Counted from the first letter of the stretch, positions 1-9,092 are shown. The stretch: DNA of 64,000 nucleotides from Candidatus Pelagibacter sp. HIMB1321 (GCF_900177485.1 NZ_LT840186.1:1-64000); one strand, 5' to 3'. Numbers and translations are program-made. Notes: generated by a model not told the origin, from the sequence alone.

Positions 1-2
1 AA

Positions 3-1211
3 AAAAAAAAAAAAAAATTATCAAAAAATAAATCTAAAGAAAGAAGGAAAAGAAAAGCAAATTTTCCAAAAAAGATTAAAAAATTAAATGTCAAGATTAT
101 TAAAACTAAAACTAAAAATAGATTTAAAAAAAAAATAAATCCAAAAGCGAAAAAAATTAAAGTTTCAAAAAAAGCAAAGCAAAGAAAAATATTAAAGGTT
201 CAAAAAAGAGTTAAAGAGGATTTAATTACTAAGATTATAAAATTTCAACTATCGTTGAAGCCAAACTTCAAATTTAATCTAAACTTTAATTTAGAAAAAT
301 ACATTCAATCTTTTTTTGATAAAATTTCAGAAACAATTGAAAGATACAAAATTGTAAAACAAGATCAAAAGAGAAAATTAAAATTAGAACAAATTGAAAA
401 AGAGCGTTTAGAAAAAATAAATTTTCAAAAAGAAAAAGAAGAGGAAGAAAAACTAAAAATTAAGATTAAGGAACAAGCTCTCAAAGATGAAATAAGATTA
501 GAAAAACAAAGAAATAGAGATATCAAGCTTTTTTTAAGAAAAGAGCAGGCACTCATAAGAATTGAACAAGCTGAAAAGCAAAAACAGTTTTTACAACAAT
601 TAAAATTAGAAAAACAAATTGAAAGATTTAGAATTAGAGAAGTAAAAGAACTAGAGAAATTAGAAAAAATATCCCTTAAAGAAAAAAGAGAAGATTACGC
701 TGGATTACAAGAGAGAATTGAAAAATTAAAAGAGAAATATCGAATTATAAGAGATCAAAAAATTAGAGAGAGAGTAGAGGCATTAGGTGTCAAGATCCAA
801 GGAGATGAAGATAGAGAAACATTATTACAAAAAGAAAAAGAATATACTATTGCAAGACAAAAAATTGAATTTGCTCTTGAAAGTTTTTATAGAAGCGCAA
901 GTAGTTTAGTATTTCAATTAAATAAAAGACATATTACTCGCCATATGTCCATTTTAAGATGTATTGATAGGAGATTTGAAACTGGTGAAATTTTTGTAAA
1001 ATGGGACGAGGCAGTTGATGAAGAATGGTTATTACTAATTTATATAAAAAATAATTCTCCTGATGAAGGAATAGTTATTGAGGATAAAACAAATCCAGAA
1101 AAAAATATTTCACACGAGTTTAAAAATAACGAGATTTTTAAAGCTTCAGATACAATGGTTGATGCGCTCACCCAATTAATTGCTAAAAAGAGAGAAAAAA
1201 ATACTAACTAG
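3..1211 (+). CDS. Lys-rich coiled-coil protein, 5' end outside window
   Basis: I do not recognise the family. The reading frame is open from base 3 to the stop at 1211 (402 codons visible) and has no in-frame ATG before base 255, so the true start lies upstream of the window and the TTG at 255 is probably internal. The first ~80 visible residues are extremely Lys-rich and probably disordered and basic, like a nucleic-acid-binding tail. Residues ~100-265 are a long charged E/K/Q/R helix, almost certainly a coiled coil. The last ~120 residues are less biased and look globular, with several aromatic residues around the GEIFVKW and EEWLLLIYI segments. No signal peptide can be judged. The next gene starts 27 nt downstream. 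The function is unknown; a structural or nucleic-acid-associated role is only inferred from composition. Confidence 0.7.
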   Translation, partial: KKKKKLSKNKSKERRKRKANFPKKIKKLNVKIIKTKTKNRFKKKINPKAKKIKVSKKAKQRKILKVQKRVKEDLITKIIKFQLSLKPNFKFNLNFNLEKYIQSFFDKISETIERYKIVKQDQKRKLKLEQIEKERLEKINFQKEKEEEEKLKIKIKEQALKDEIRLEKQRNRDIKLFLRKEQALIRIEQAEKQKQFLQQLKLEKQIERFRIREVKELEKLEKISLKEKREDYAGLQERIEKLKEKYRIIRDQKIRERVEALGVKIQGDEDRETLLQKEKEYTIARQKIEFALESFYRSASSLVFQLNKRHITRHMSILRCIDRRFETGEIFVKWDEAVDEEWLLLIYIKNNSPDEGIVIEDKTNPEKNISHEFKNNEIFKASDTMVDALTQLIAKKREKNTN

Positions 1212-1238
1212 TTTTTTAGATTAATTGTAAAATTAATC

Positions 1239-1529
1239 ATGTTTTTTGGCACTATTTTTTTAATAATAATGTATTTAATTTTTAAATATGTCTTGGCATG
1301 GATATCCTATGTAAATAGTCTTGATGCTAGACTTGGAGATAGTACTTGGAGATGGACGTACGATTATCAAGTAGTTGGGGAAAGGGATTATTCTGATTTA
1401 GATGATAAGGATTTTGTAAGACTTAGAAGAAAAAAAAATAAATTAGTTACTTTAATGTATTCAATTTTTTTAATTATGTTTGTATCTTTTATGTCTTGGT
1501 TGAGTAAATTTTTAATTTTAATTCTTTAG
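1239..1529 (+). CDS. Small two-span membrane protein of unknown function
   Basis: This is a 96-residue protein of unrecognised family. It has a hydrophobic segment at residues ~2-25 and a second at ~70-96, separated by a polar, Trp/Tyr/Asp-rich middle of about 45 residues that includes a basic RLRRKKNK patch just before the second helix. It is therefore probably an inner-membrane hairpin. It follows the coiled-coil gene by 27 nt on the same strand and may be co-transcribed with it. Its TAG stop overlaps the stop of the convergent thiol-oxidoreductase gene by 4 nt. Composition is like that of neighbouring genes. Confidence 0.6.
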   Translation: MFFGTIFLIIMYLIFKYVLAWISYVNSLDARLGDSTWRWTYDYQVVGERDYSDLDDKDFVRLRRKKNKLVTLMYSIFLIMFVSFMSWLSKFLILIL

Positions 1530-1876
1530 TTAATTTTTATTTGTTTTTTATTTTTCAGATATAAAAAAAATGCAATTATCTCATATCCAATGGAAAAAAT
1601 TTGAAAAATTATTGGCAGGCTAAAAATTGAATATAGAAATTTATATTTTGGAATATTTTTCCAAACTAATAAAAATGCTTTTGCTCCACTGAAAATTTGA
1701 CCATTTTTCTCAACATGCAATCTTCTTAATAATTCTTTTGAATCTTTTTTTGTTTCAATCTTAGCTTGATCATTATTAGTGATATCAACCCAATTAATCT
1801 CATCAATCTTTTCTTTTTTATAAAGATCAATTTCTGCTTTACATATCTTACATGAGTTATTGAAATAAACTTTCAT
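1526..1876 (-). CDS. DCC-family thiol-disulfide oxidoreductase-like protein (DUF393)
   Basis: The 116-residue protein begins MKVYFNNSCKIC, matching the start of the DUF393/DCC (YuxK-like) family: a short beta strand followed by a CxxC pair (here CKIC, preceded by N where many members have D). I chose the ATG at 1874-1876 because the only longer start is a TTG four codons upstream. The middle (LLRRLHVEKNGQIFSGAKAF) matches the family pattern of a small thioredoxin-like fold, and a hydrophobic C-terminal half is typical. Members are inferred from the CxxC to be thiol redox proteins, but substrates are unknown. It is transcribed away from tldD, with 88 nt between the two start codons. Confidence 0.7.
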   Translation of the reverse strand: MKVYFNNSCKICKAEIDLYKKEKIDEINWVDITNNDQAKIETKKDSKELLRRLHVEKNGQIFSGAKAFLLVWKNIPKYKFLYSIFSLPIIFQIFSIGYEIIAFFLYLKNKKQIKIN

Positions 1877-1964
1877 AATTTGAGACAATATTAAATATTA
1901 ATAGCTATGTATATGAGTTAATAACTCTAGTTGAAATTCAAATTAAACTCATTATGTACATCTC

Positions 1965-3377
1965 GTGAGTAATTTCTTCGAAAAAACAGATTTAACAAGA
2001 AAAGATGCTGAAAATATAGTTTCAGATACTTTAAATAAATGTGATGATGGTGAGCTGTATTTTGAGGACTCTAAATCAGAAAGTATTATGTTGGATGATA
2101 ATAAAATTAAAAGTTCCAACTACAGTTCAGATTTAGGCTTTGGTTTCAGAGCAATTTCAGGAGAAATTGTTGCTTATTCTCATTCTAATGAAATTTCTAA
2201 AAATTCTTTGAATCAATCTTCTAGAAATTTAAAATCTACACTGAAATCTTCTAACGGTACCTATAATCAAGAAATACCCAAAACTAACAAAAAATTTTAT
2301 AATGATATTAATCCAATTGAAGAAAAAAATTTAAAGTCAAAACTAGAAGTTTTAAATAAAGTAAATGATTACTTGAGATCAAAAGATACAAATGTGAAAC
2401 AAGTTACTACTAGTTTCTCAGGCGAACAAAAATCAATTGAAATTATACGATTAGGAGGTCAGTCAATCACAGATGTAAGACCACTTGTTAGATTCAATGT
2501 TTCAGTCATGCTTGAAAAAAATGGAAGAAAAGAAACAGGTGTATATGGAATTGGTGGAAGGCAGTCATATGACTCTTATTTAGATAATGAAAATTGGAAA
2601 AATGTTTGTGATGAAGCATATAGAATAGCTTCTGTTAATTTAGAGAGCAAGCCTGCTCCTGCTGGAGAAATGAAGGTTGTTTTAGGACCAGGTTGGCCTG
2701 CAATTTTAATTCATGAAGCAATTGGCCATGGTTTAGAGGGTGATTTTAACAGAAAAAAAACATCAGCTTTTCACGATTTAATGGGGCAGAGGGTTGCAAG
2801 CGAAGGAGTTACTATTGTCGATGATGGTACTCTTGATAAGAGAAGAGGCAGCTTAACAATTGATGATGAAGGAACACCAACCGAAAGAACGGTTTTAATT
2901 GAAAATGGAATATTAAAAAATTTTATGCAAGACAGACTCAATGCAAGATTGATGAAAACAAAATCAACAGGTAATGGAAGACGTGAGAGTTATAAACATG
3001 TAGTCCTCCCAAGAATGAGAAATACAATGATGTTGAGTGGTAAAAATACTCAAGATGAAATGATTAGTTCAGTTGATAAAGGGATATTTGCAGTTAGTTT
3101 TGGAGGAGGGCAAGTAGATATTACTTCTGGTAAGTTTGTTTTTAATTGTACTGAAGCATATGAAATTATTGATGGTAAAATTGGATCACCAATAAAAGGA
3201 GCAACTTTAATTGGAGATGGTCCATCAATACTAAAAGAAGTGTCAATGGTAGGAAATGATATGATGTTAGATCCAGGCATTGGAACATGTGGTAAAGCCG
3301 GACAAGGAGTGCCTGTTGGAGTAGCACAACCTTCAATTTTAATTGATAAGATGACTGTGGGTGGAACCAAACTTTAA
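1965..3377 (+). CDS. tldD: Metalloprotease TldD
   Basis: This 470-residue protein is the catalytic subunit of the TldD/TldE heterodimer, a cytosolic zinc protease known in enterobacteria to process the microcin B17 leader and degrade CcdA. The HExxxH zinc motif is visible as HEAIGH (His250, Glu251, His254), and Cys442 in the GTCGKAGQG segment is the likely third ligand by analogy with the family. The length is as expected (~480). The start is GTG at 1965; the MSNFFEKTDL N-terminus fits the family. The tldE gene begins one base after its stop, so the two subunits are surely made together. No microcin or toxin substrate gene lies nearby, so the native substrate here is unknown. Confidence 0.95.
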   Translation: MSNFFEKTDLTRKDAENIVSDTLNKCDDGELYFEDSKSESIMLDDNKIKSSNYSSDLGFGFRAISGEIVAYSHSNEISKNSLNQSSRNLKSTLKSSNGTYNQEIPKTNKKFYNDINPIEEKNLKSKLEVLNKVNDYLRSKDTNVKQVTTSFSGEQKSIEIIRLGGQSITDVRPLVRFNVSVMLEKNGRKETGVYGIGGRQSYDSYLDNENWKNVCDEAYRIASVNLESKPAPAGEMKVVLGPGWPAILIHEAIGHGLEGDFNRKKTSAFHDLMGQRVASEGVTIVDDGTLDKRRGSLTIDDEGTPTERTVLIENGILKNFMQDRLNARLMKTKSTGNGRRESYKHVVLPRMRNTMMLSGKNTQDEMISSVDKGIFAVSFGGGQVDITSGKFVFNCTEAYEIIDGKIGSPIKGATLIGDGPSILKEVSMVGNDMMLDPGIGTCGKAGQGVPVGVAQPSILIDKMTVGGTKL

Positions 3378-4694
3378 ATGATTAAAGGTCAAGAATATTT
3401 AAAAAATAAGGCGTCTTATTGTTTGGACTTAGCAAAAAAACTAGGAGCAACATCTGCAAGTGTAAGCGTTGGTCATTCAATTTCAGAATCTGTAAGTTTT
3501 AGAAATAAAATTTTAGATGAGTCAAATAGATCAGATAATTTAGGAGTAAGCATCACAGCCTACATTGATAAAAAAAAATCATCCATCTCTTCTTCAAATT
3601 TATTAGGCGAGAATTTAAAAACTTTAATTGAAAAATGCATTGAAACTACAAAAATAACCCCGGAGGATGAATTCAATGGGCTGCCAGATAAAAAACTATT
3701 AGCAAAAAGTGTAAAAGATCTAAATTTATATGATGAGTCTCATATTGAGAATGATGAAAAAATTGAATACTTAATAGAACTAGAGACAGTCACTTCAGAA
3801 AACAAAAAAATAGTTAATACAGAGTCAGGTTTTACTGAAAATAAATCAAATTTTATCCTAGCAACTTCAGATGGATTTTGTGATGGTTACAAAACCTCAT
3901 CATTTACTGCTTCATGTGTAGCGGTTGCAAAAGATGATAAAAGTATGGAAAGAGATTATGATTATACTTCAAAATGCTTTTTATCTGATATTAAATCATC
4001 AAGTAAATTAGGAAAAGAGACTAGAGAAAAAACAATTAAAAAACTTAATCCTAAAAAAATTGGTAGTGAAAAGATTAATATAATTTTTGACAAAAGAATT
4101 GCGAGCAGTTTGTTGAGCACTTTTGCAGGAGCAATTAATAGTTCAGCTATTTCAAGGGGAACTTCTTTTTTAAAAGATAAATTAAATGAACAAATTTTTT
4201 CACCAACTATTAATATTATAGATCAACCCGATATTCCAAAAGGTTTAGGATCAAGGCCTTTTGACTCTGAAGGAGTAGAAACAGAAACCTTAAAACTCGT
4301 AGAGAATGGTAGCCTAAAATCTTATTTAATTGATACTTACAATGGAAAAAAACTTAACCTTAAATCAAATGGAAGATGTGGAGGAACTTCAAATCTTTTT
4401 TTTGAAAATGGAAAACTAAGTTTTAATGATCTTTTGAAATCTCATTCGAAAATGATTTATGTTACTGAAACAATTGGTCATGGAACAAATTTAGTTACAG
4501 GTGATTATTCAGTAGGTGCAGCTGGATTTTTAATTGAAAATGGTGAATTTAAATATCCAATTAATGAATTTACTATAGCTGGAAATTTTAAAGAAATGTT
4601 TAATAATTTAACATTAGCAAATGATCTAGAATTTCAGTTCTCAACTAATTCACCCACTGCAATGGTAGAAGGAATGGTTGTTGCAGGCAAATGA
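3378..4694 (+). CDS. pmbA: TldE/PmbA, partner subunit of TldD protease
   Basis: This is a 438-residue PmbA/TldE family protein. It shares the fold of TldD but lacks the HExxxH motif, as known TldE proteins do; its role is to form the closed heterodimer chamber that admits unfolded peptides. Family features include the GTSFLKDKLNEQIF segment, the RPFDSEGVETE segment and the C-terminal ETIGHGTNLVTGDYS block. The ATG at 3378 directly follows the tldD stop codon with no spacer, so the ribosome binding site lies within the tldD end. Its own stop overlaps the start of the next gene by 4 nt (ATGA), extending the operon to an FAD oxidoreductase. Confidence 0.93.
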   Translation: MIKGQEYLKNKASYCLDLAKKLGATSASVSVGHSISESVSFRNKILDESNRSDNLGVSITAYIDKKKSSISSSNLLGENLKTLIEKCIETTKITPEDEFNGLPDKKLLAKSVKDLNLYDESHIENDEKIEYLIELETVTSENKKIVNTESGFTENKSNFILATSDGFCDGYKTSSFTASCVAVAKDDKSMERDYDYTSKCFLSDIKSSSKLGKETREKTIKKLNPKKIGSEKINIIFDKRIASSLLSTFAGAINSSAISRGTSFLKDKLNEQIFSPTINIIDQPDIPKGLGSRPFDSEGVETETLKLVENGSLKSYLIDTYNGKKLNLKSNGRCGGTSNLFFENGKLSFNDLLKSHSKMIYVTETIGHGTNLVTGDYSVGAAGFLIENGEFKYPINEFTIAGNFKEMFNNLTLANDLEFQFSTNSPTAMVEGMVVAGK

Positions 4695-5659
4695 AAGATT
4701 TTTGTGTAATTGGGTCAGGTGTCTCGGGCTCAACAATTGCAAATCTTCTAAATAAAAAATATTCAGTTGATCTTTACGATAAAGCTAGAGGTCCAGGTGG
4801 TCGATCTTCATTTAAAAGATTAAAAGATAAAATAGGCTTTGATCATGGAACGCAATATATTTCACCAAAAAGCCAAAAGTTTAAAAGATTTGTTAATCAA
4901 TTAATTAAAAAAAAAGTTTTAAAAAATTGGGGTGGAAGACATTTATTTTTAAATACTCAAAAAAAAGAGGATAAAAAACATGTTAAAATTATTGGAGTTA
5001 AAGGTAACAACGATATTAGCAAGTATCTTTTAAAAAATATTAATTGTCATTTTCATAAAGAATTAAAAAAAATTGAGAAAAAAAATAAAAAATGGGTTTT
5101 GTCATTTCCTGATGGAGACAAAAAACAATATTCAAATTTAATTTTAACATGTCCGTTTCCTCAATTAAAAAAACTTACTAAAAAAATTATTCACCATTCA
5201 TTCCTTAAGCAAAGAATAAAGATGGATGCAAATATAACGGTTATGATTTCTATTAATAAAAAAATTAGTATAGTTAGCAGTTATTTTTTTGATGATCCAA
5301 TTTTAGGATGGGCTGCTAATGAAAATACAAAAAAAAGATTTAAAAGTAATAAGAATTTATGGACGTTACAAAGCACATATAAATGGGCAAATAAGCAGAT
5401 TAACAATAACAAAATCAATAAAGATAAAAATTCTCAAATTTTAATCAAAAGATTTTTCGATCTTTTGCAAATAAAAAAAATTAAACCTCAAGACATAATT
5501 AATCATGGGTGGAAATATTCATCTAATTCCATGCCTCCAAAGATTAATAGTTATTGGAATTCATCATTAAAAATTGGAGCATGTGGTGATTGGTTTGTGG
5601 GTCCAAGGTTCGAGTCTGGTTGGATTAGTGCGATGGATTTATATAAAAAGATAAAATAA
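4691..5659 (+). CDS. FAD-dependent oxidoreductase, renalase/amine-oxidase-like
   Basis: This 322-residue protein starts with a Rossmann dinucleotide fold (VIGSGVSGSTIANLL, GxGxxG) followed by the RGPGGR second FAD motif at ~residues 35-42 and the DHGTQYI segment typical of renalase-like NAD(P)/FAD proteins. A C-terminal GDWFVGPRFESGWISA stretch is the usual third FAD contact. Members oxidise amines or reduced nicotinamide isomers, but I cannot assign a substrate. The ATG overlaps the tldE stop (ATGA), so it is translationally coupled to the protease subunits. It ends one base before the stop of a convergent gene. Confidence 0.8.
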   Translation: MKDFCVIGSGVSGSTIANLLNKKYSVDLYDKARGPGGRSSFKRLKDKIGFDHGTQYISPKSQKFKRFVNQLIKKKVLKNWGGRHLFLNTQKKEDKKHVKIIGVKGNNDISKYLLKNINCHFHKELKKIEKKNKKWVLSFPDGDKKQYSNLILTCPFPQLKKLTKKIIHHSFLKQRIKMDANITVMISINKKISIVSSYFFDDPILGWAANENTKKRFKSNKNLWTLQSTYKWANKQINNNKINKDKNSQILIKRFFDLLQIKKIKPQDIINHGWKYSSNSMPPKINSYWNSSLKIGACGDWFVGPRFESGWISAMDLYKKIK

Positions 5660-5660
5660 T

Positions 5661-6344
5661 TTAATCGTAATTTTTTAATCTATATTCCCAATTACCCATT
5701 CGATTATAAGAAACTCTAATTATTTTACCTGTTTTGCTGTCATACCAGATATCAAAATCTAGTCTTTTATCCTTAGAAATATTCATATCTTTAGATCTTA
5801 ATTTAAAGTGATCAGTATTATAGATTTTTCCATACTGTTCTATTTTTTCTTTTTTTATAAAGGTTACGACTTGTTCTTTAACACTTCCAGATACAGGACT
5901 TATTTGACTAGTTGCTTGTAAAATTTTATGGTTCCACCAACTTCCAATTACGTTATCTAAAGATCCTTTTCCAGTATATGATGAGCCTTCTATTTCAAAT
6001 TCTTTATTTTCTTTATTGAATGATAAATTTACAAATTTTTCTTTATCATTTTGTTTCGTTTTAGAATTAAAAGATATCAATTGATCTTCTAAATATTTTT
6101 CTTCAGCATAGCCCTCAACTTTAAATATTGTGGTCCCTAAAAGTTTTACTTTAAATTGTATTTGATTTGTAACAATTGTTTCTTTGCCATTTCTCTTAAA
6201 AAAATAAAAGTTATAGCCAATTACTTTATTATTTCTCAAAATTTCCATCTCTAACTTGTTAAAATCATTGTAGTGATCTATATGACCAAAAGAATTAGTA
6301 GATAACGAAAATAAGACAACAAAAGTTAAATAGATTTTTTTCAT
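5661..6344 (-). CDS. Secreted/periplasmic protein, DUF6134-like
   Basis: The 227-residue protein has a clear N-terminal signal peptide (MKKIYLTFVVLFSLSTNSFG, cleavage near residue 20) and no other hydrophobic span, so it is probably periplasmic. The body is predicted beta-rich, with alternating polar/hydrophobic strands, and includes the segments NKVIGYNFYFF, GKGSLDNVIGSWW and LDFDIWYDSKTGKIIRVSY. These resemble the DUF6134 type of periplasmic proteins, a tentative match made by eye. The function is unknown; ligand or lipid binding is only a guess from the fold type. It is divergent from the YczE-like gene (55 nt apart) and convergent with the FAD oxidoreductase gene (1-nt gap). Confidence 0.6.
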   Translation of the reverse strand: MKKIYLTFVVLFSLSTNSFGHIDHYNDFNKLEMEILRNNKVIGYNFYFFKRNGKETIVTNQIQFKVKLLGTTIFKVEGYAEEKYLEDQLISFNSKTKQNDKEKFVNLSFNKENKEFEIEGSSYTGKGSLDNVIGSWWNHKILQATSQISPVSGSVKEQVVTFIKKEKIEQYGKIYNTDHFKLRSKDMNISKDKRLDFDIWYDSKTGKIIRVSYNRMGNWEYRLKNYD

Positions 6345-6399
6345 ATAGTAATTTTGAATATAAAGCTTATTATTTTATATAGATAAAGTATTCAACAAT

Positions 6400-7047
6400 A
6401 TGTTCCTTAAAATTAAAAATGTACCATACGTTTGGTGGAGTTCAGAAAAACCATTAAATTTTAAACCAAAAATCTCAACATTTTTTTATTTATGTTTTGG
6501 ATTAACTTTATTTGGCTTAGGAGAGGGGTTATTAATAGTTTCTTTTACTGGAGCGTCACCATGGAGTGTATTGGCTCAAGGAATTTCATTAAATGTAGAT
6601 TTATCAATTGGCACAATCACTTTTCTCATTAGTATTGGTGTTTTATTTCTTTGGATTTTTTTAGATCAAAAACCTGGGATCGGAACAATTTTAAATGCAT
6701 TAATAATTTCTGTAATGATAGATCTTTGTATTAAGTTTGTTCCAACACCGTCAGACTTTATTTATCAATTAATCTTAGCAATTTGTTCAGTGGTATTAGT
6801 TGGTATTGGCGGTGGTATTTATTTAGTTGCAAACTTGGGACCCGGACCAAGAGATGGTTTAATGATTGGTCTTCAAAAAAAAACAAATTTACCTATTGCT
6901 CTTGTAAGAGCATTATTAGAAATAACAGTTGTAACTATTGGATGGTATTTAGGTGGCATAGTAGGCATTGGAACCTTATTGTTTGCCATTGGTATTGGCC
7001 CTTGTGTAGCCTTAGGGTTATATTTGGTTGATAAATTATTTAATTAA
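6400..7047 (+). CDS. YczE/YitT-like integral membrane protein
   Basis: This 215-residue inner-membrane protein has about five hydrophobic segments. The GPGPRDGLMIGL motif (~residues 147-158) and the early GASPWSVLAQGIS segment are typical of the YczE/YyaS family of bacterial membrane proteins. The family is poorly characterised; transport or regulation has been suggested but I make no functional claim. ATG start at 6400. A weak promoter-like pair (TTGAAT at 6354, TATAGA at 6378) precedes it. The last 4 nt (TTAA) are shared with the convergent typA stop. Confidence 0.75.
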   Translation: MFLKIKNVPYVWWSSEKPLNFKPKISTFFYLCFGLTLFGLGEGLLIVSFTGASPWSVLAQGISLNVDLSIGTITFLISIGVLFLWIFLDQKPGIGTILNALIISVMIDLCIKFVPTPSDFIYQLILAICSVVLVGIGGGIYLVANLGPGPRDGLMIGLQKKTNLPIALVRALLEITVVTIGWYLGGIVGIGTLLFAIGIGPCVALGLYLVDKLFN

Positions 7048-8870
7048 GCTGCAGCGCTTGATTTTTCACTTCTTTTTCTTTCGTGTGGATCTAAAATTGC
7101 TTTTCTCAATCTACAAGAAGTGGGTGTAATTTCTAATGCTTCGTCAGTATTAAGCATACTTAATTGTTCTGCAATAGACATTTTTCTAACAGGCGTAAGT
7201 ACAACATTTTCATCAGTACCTTGAGTTCTCATATTAGTTAATTTTTTACCCTTCATGACATTAATAATCATATCACCAGGCTTAGGAGATAAGCCTACAA
7301 TCATACCTGCATAAACCGGATCATTGTGTGTTACGAACATTTCACCTCTTGCCTGTAGGTTAAAAATTGCAAAAGCAACAGCTTTGCCTTGTTCCATTGC
7401 AATCAAAGCGCCATTTCTTCTACCTTCCATATCCCCTTCATAAGCACCATAGCCATGAAAAATTCTATTTATGACCCCGTTACCTTTTGTAAGAGTTAAA
7501 AATCGACTTGTGTAACCCATCAACCCTCTTGTTGGTGCATGAAAAATAAGTCTCTTTTTGTCTTTTCCAGTATCTTTAAGATCAATTAGCTTACCTTTTC
7601 TTCTATTCATTGAATCTATTACTTTTGATGAATATTCATCATCAATGTCTACAGTGATTTCTTCAATTGGCTCTAATCTATTTCCAGCATCATCTTTTTC
7701 GAATAATACTTTTGGAGGACTTACTGTCATTTCAAATCCTTCTCTTCTCATTTGAGTAAGCAAAATCTCCAACATTAATTCACCTCTACCACTTACTACG
7801 AATGAGTCATTTCCATCATTTTCAGAAAAAGAGATACCAACATTATTCTGTGCTTCTTGAAGCAATCTATCTCTAATTTGTGTACTTGTTAGTTTTTTAC
7901 CCTCTGTGCCCGCTAGTGGAGAAGTATTGACAGTAATCGTAATAGACATTGTAGGTGGATCAATTGGTGTTGCTGGTATTGGATCATTAACTTCTAAATC
8001 ACATATGGTATCTGCAACGTTCGCTTTTTCTAGGCCAGCAATAACGACAATGTCACCTGCTTCACCTACTTCTATAGGTACTTTTTTTGTTCCTTCATAT
8101 CTAAATATTTTAGTTAATCTTCCCTCATCAACTTTATTACCTTCTAAGTCGATTGCTTTAATAGCTTGATTTGCTTTTGCAGTTCCTTGATTAATTCTCC
8201 CAACTAAACTTCTACCTAAAAAACTATCTGAATATAACAATGTTGATAGCATCGCAAATGGTTTAGATTTATCCAACTCTGCTGGTTTAACATGATCTAT
8301 AATTTGATCTAAAAGAGGGTTTAAATTTTCTCTTGGTCCATCAACTTCCTTATCCGCCCAACCTGATCTACCACTAGCATAAAGCACTGGAAAATCTAAT
8401 TGTTCTTCATTTGCATCTAAACTTACAAATAAATCGAAAGTTTCATCCAAAACTTCATTTGCTCTTTGATCAGCTTTATCTAATTTATTAATAACAACTA
8501 TTGGCTTCAAGCCTTGCTTTAAAGCTTTAGCTAATACAAATTTAGTTTGAGGCATCACACCTTCTGCAGAGTCTATTAAAAGTAAAGCACCGTCAGCCAT
8601 ACTTAAAACCCTCTCAACTTCCGCAGCAAAATCTCTGTGACCAGGAGTATCAATAATATTTATTCTAGAATTTTTCCAATTGATTGATGCAGGTTTTGCA
8701 AGAATAGTAATTCCTCTCTCTTTTTCTAATTCACCAGAGTCCATTAGTCTCTCATCTACTACCTCATTCTCTCTGAAAGACCCACTTTGTTTCATGAGGT
8801 TATCTATTAAAGTTGTCTTCCCATGATCAACATGGGCAATAATCGTAATATTTCTTATTTCTTGGCTCAT
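7044..8870 (-). CDS. typA: Ribosome-associated GTPase TypA/BipA
   Basis: The 608-residue translational GTPase has all G motifs: AHVDHGKTT (G1), RGITI (G3-preceding switch), DTPGH (G3) and NKLDKADQR (G4). Elongation-factor-like domains II, III and V follow, plus the BipA-specific C-terminus ending after LRKAILDPHERKR. BipA binds 70S ribosomes and supports ribosome assembly and growth under stress or cold. Length matches the family (~605). ATG at 8868-8870. Upstream there is only the small 38-codon gene and then the groEL terminator, so it probably has its own promoter within 8871-9090. It is convergent with the YczE-like gene with a 4-nt shared stop. Confidence 0.97.
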   Translation of the reverse strand: MSQEIRNITIIAHVDHGKTTLIDNLMKQSGSFRENEVVDERLMDSGELEKERGITILAKPASINWKNSRINIIDTPGHRDFAAEVERVLSMADGALLLIDSAEGVMPQTKFVLAKALKQGLKPIVVINKLDKADQRANEVLDETFDLFVSLDANEEQLDFPVLYASGRSGWADKEVDGPRENLNPLLDQIIDHVKPAELDKSKPFAMLSTLLYSDSFLGRSLVGRINQGTAKANQAIKAIDLEGNKVDEGRLTKIFRYEGTKKVPIEVGEAGDIVVIAGLEKANVADTICDLEVNDPIPATPIDPPTMSITITVNTSPLAGTEGKKLTSTQIRDRLLQEAQNNVGISFSENDGNDSFVVSGRGELMLEILLTQMRREGFEMTVSPPKVLFEKDDAGNRLEPIEEITVDIDDEYSSKVIDSMNRRKGKLIDLKDTGKDKKRLIFHAPTRGLMGYTSRFLTLTKGNGVINRIFHGYGAYEGDMEGRRNGALIAMEQGKAVAFAIFNLQARGEMFVTHNDPVYAGMIVGLSPKPGDMIINVMKGKKLTNMRTQGTDENVVLTPVRKMSIAEQLSMLNTDEALEITPTSCRLRKAILDPHERKRSEKSSAAA

Positions 8871-8955
8871 AAATTGTCGCCGTTATATAGAAATAAAAAG
8901 CTTTGGAAACTTAAAAAAAACCACAATAACCTCACTTTTATTTGTTATTTTGTGT

Positions 8956-9072
8956 TCAATTTGATTTTTTTTGCTTTTCTTTTTTGATTCTTCTTTTTTC
9001 TTTTAAACTTAATTTTGGCTGTTTTTTTACACTAGAATCTTTAAATGATTTTCCACTATATCTTTTTGACAT
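8956..9072 (-). CDS. Tiny Lys-rich protein (38 aa), hypothetical
   Basis: In the gap between typA and groEL, an ATG at 9070-9072 opens a 38-codon frame ending in TGA at 8956. The product is strongly basic: it begins MSKRYSGKSFKDSS, then becomes an almost uninterrupted K/R stretch ending near EKRRIKKEKQKKSN. I do not recognise a family. The composition suggests RNA or ribosome binding (inference). It sits just downstream of the groEL terminator and 85 nt upstream of typA on the same strand. There is no clear Shine-Dalgarno sequence. It could be a chance frame in AT-rich DNA, but a coding reading explains a segment otherwise empty in an extremely compact genome. Confidence 0.45.
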   Translation of the reverse strand: MSKRYSGKSFKDSSVKKQPKLSLKEKRRIKKEKQKKSN

Positions 9073-9092
9073 AAGTTTATTTTATTAATTCC

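Noticed and set aside
255..257. TTG as start codon of the first gene
   Set aside because: The same frame is open to base 3 with coding-like Lys-rich composition, so the start lies upstream of the window.
1915..1927. GAGTTA-A-TAACTC palindrome upstream of tldD
   Set aside because: Arms are only 6 bp and AT-rich, and it does not overlap convincing promoter boxes; short palindromes like this are expected by chance.
3050..3370. Long - strand frame inside tldD
   Set aside because: It lies entirely within a well-conserved tldD segment; no independent start signal or family match.
6354..6383. Possible promoter of the YczE-like gene (TTGAAT and TATAGA, 18 nt apart)
   Set aside because: Both boxes match only about 4/6 in very AT-rich DNA; too weak to list as a feature.
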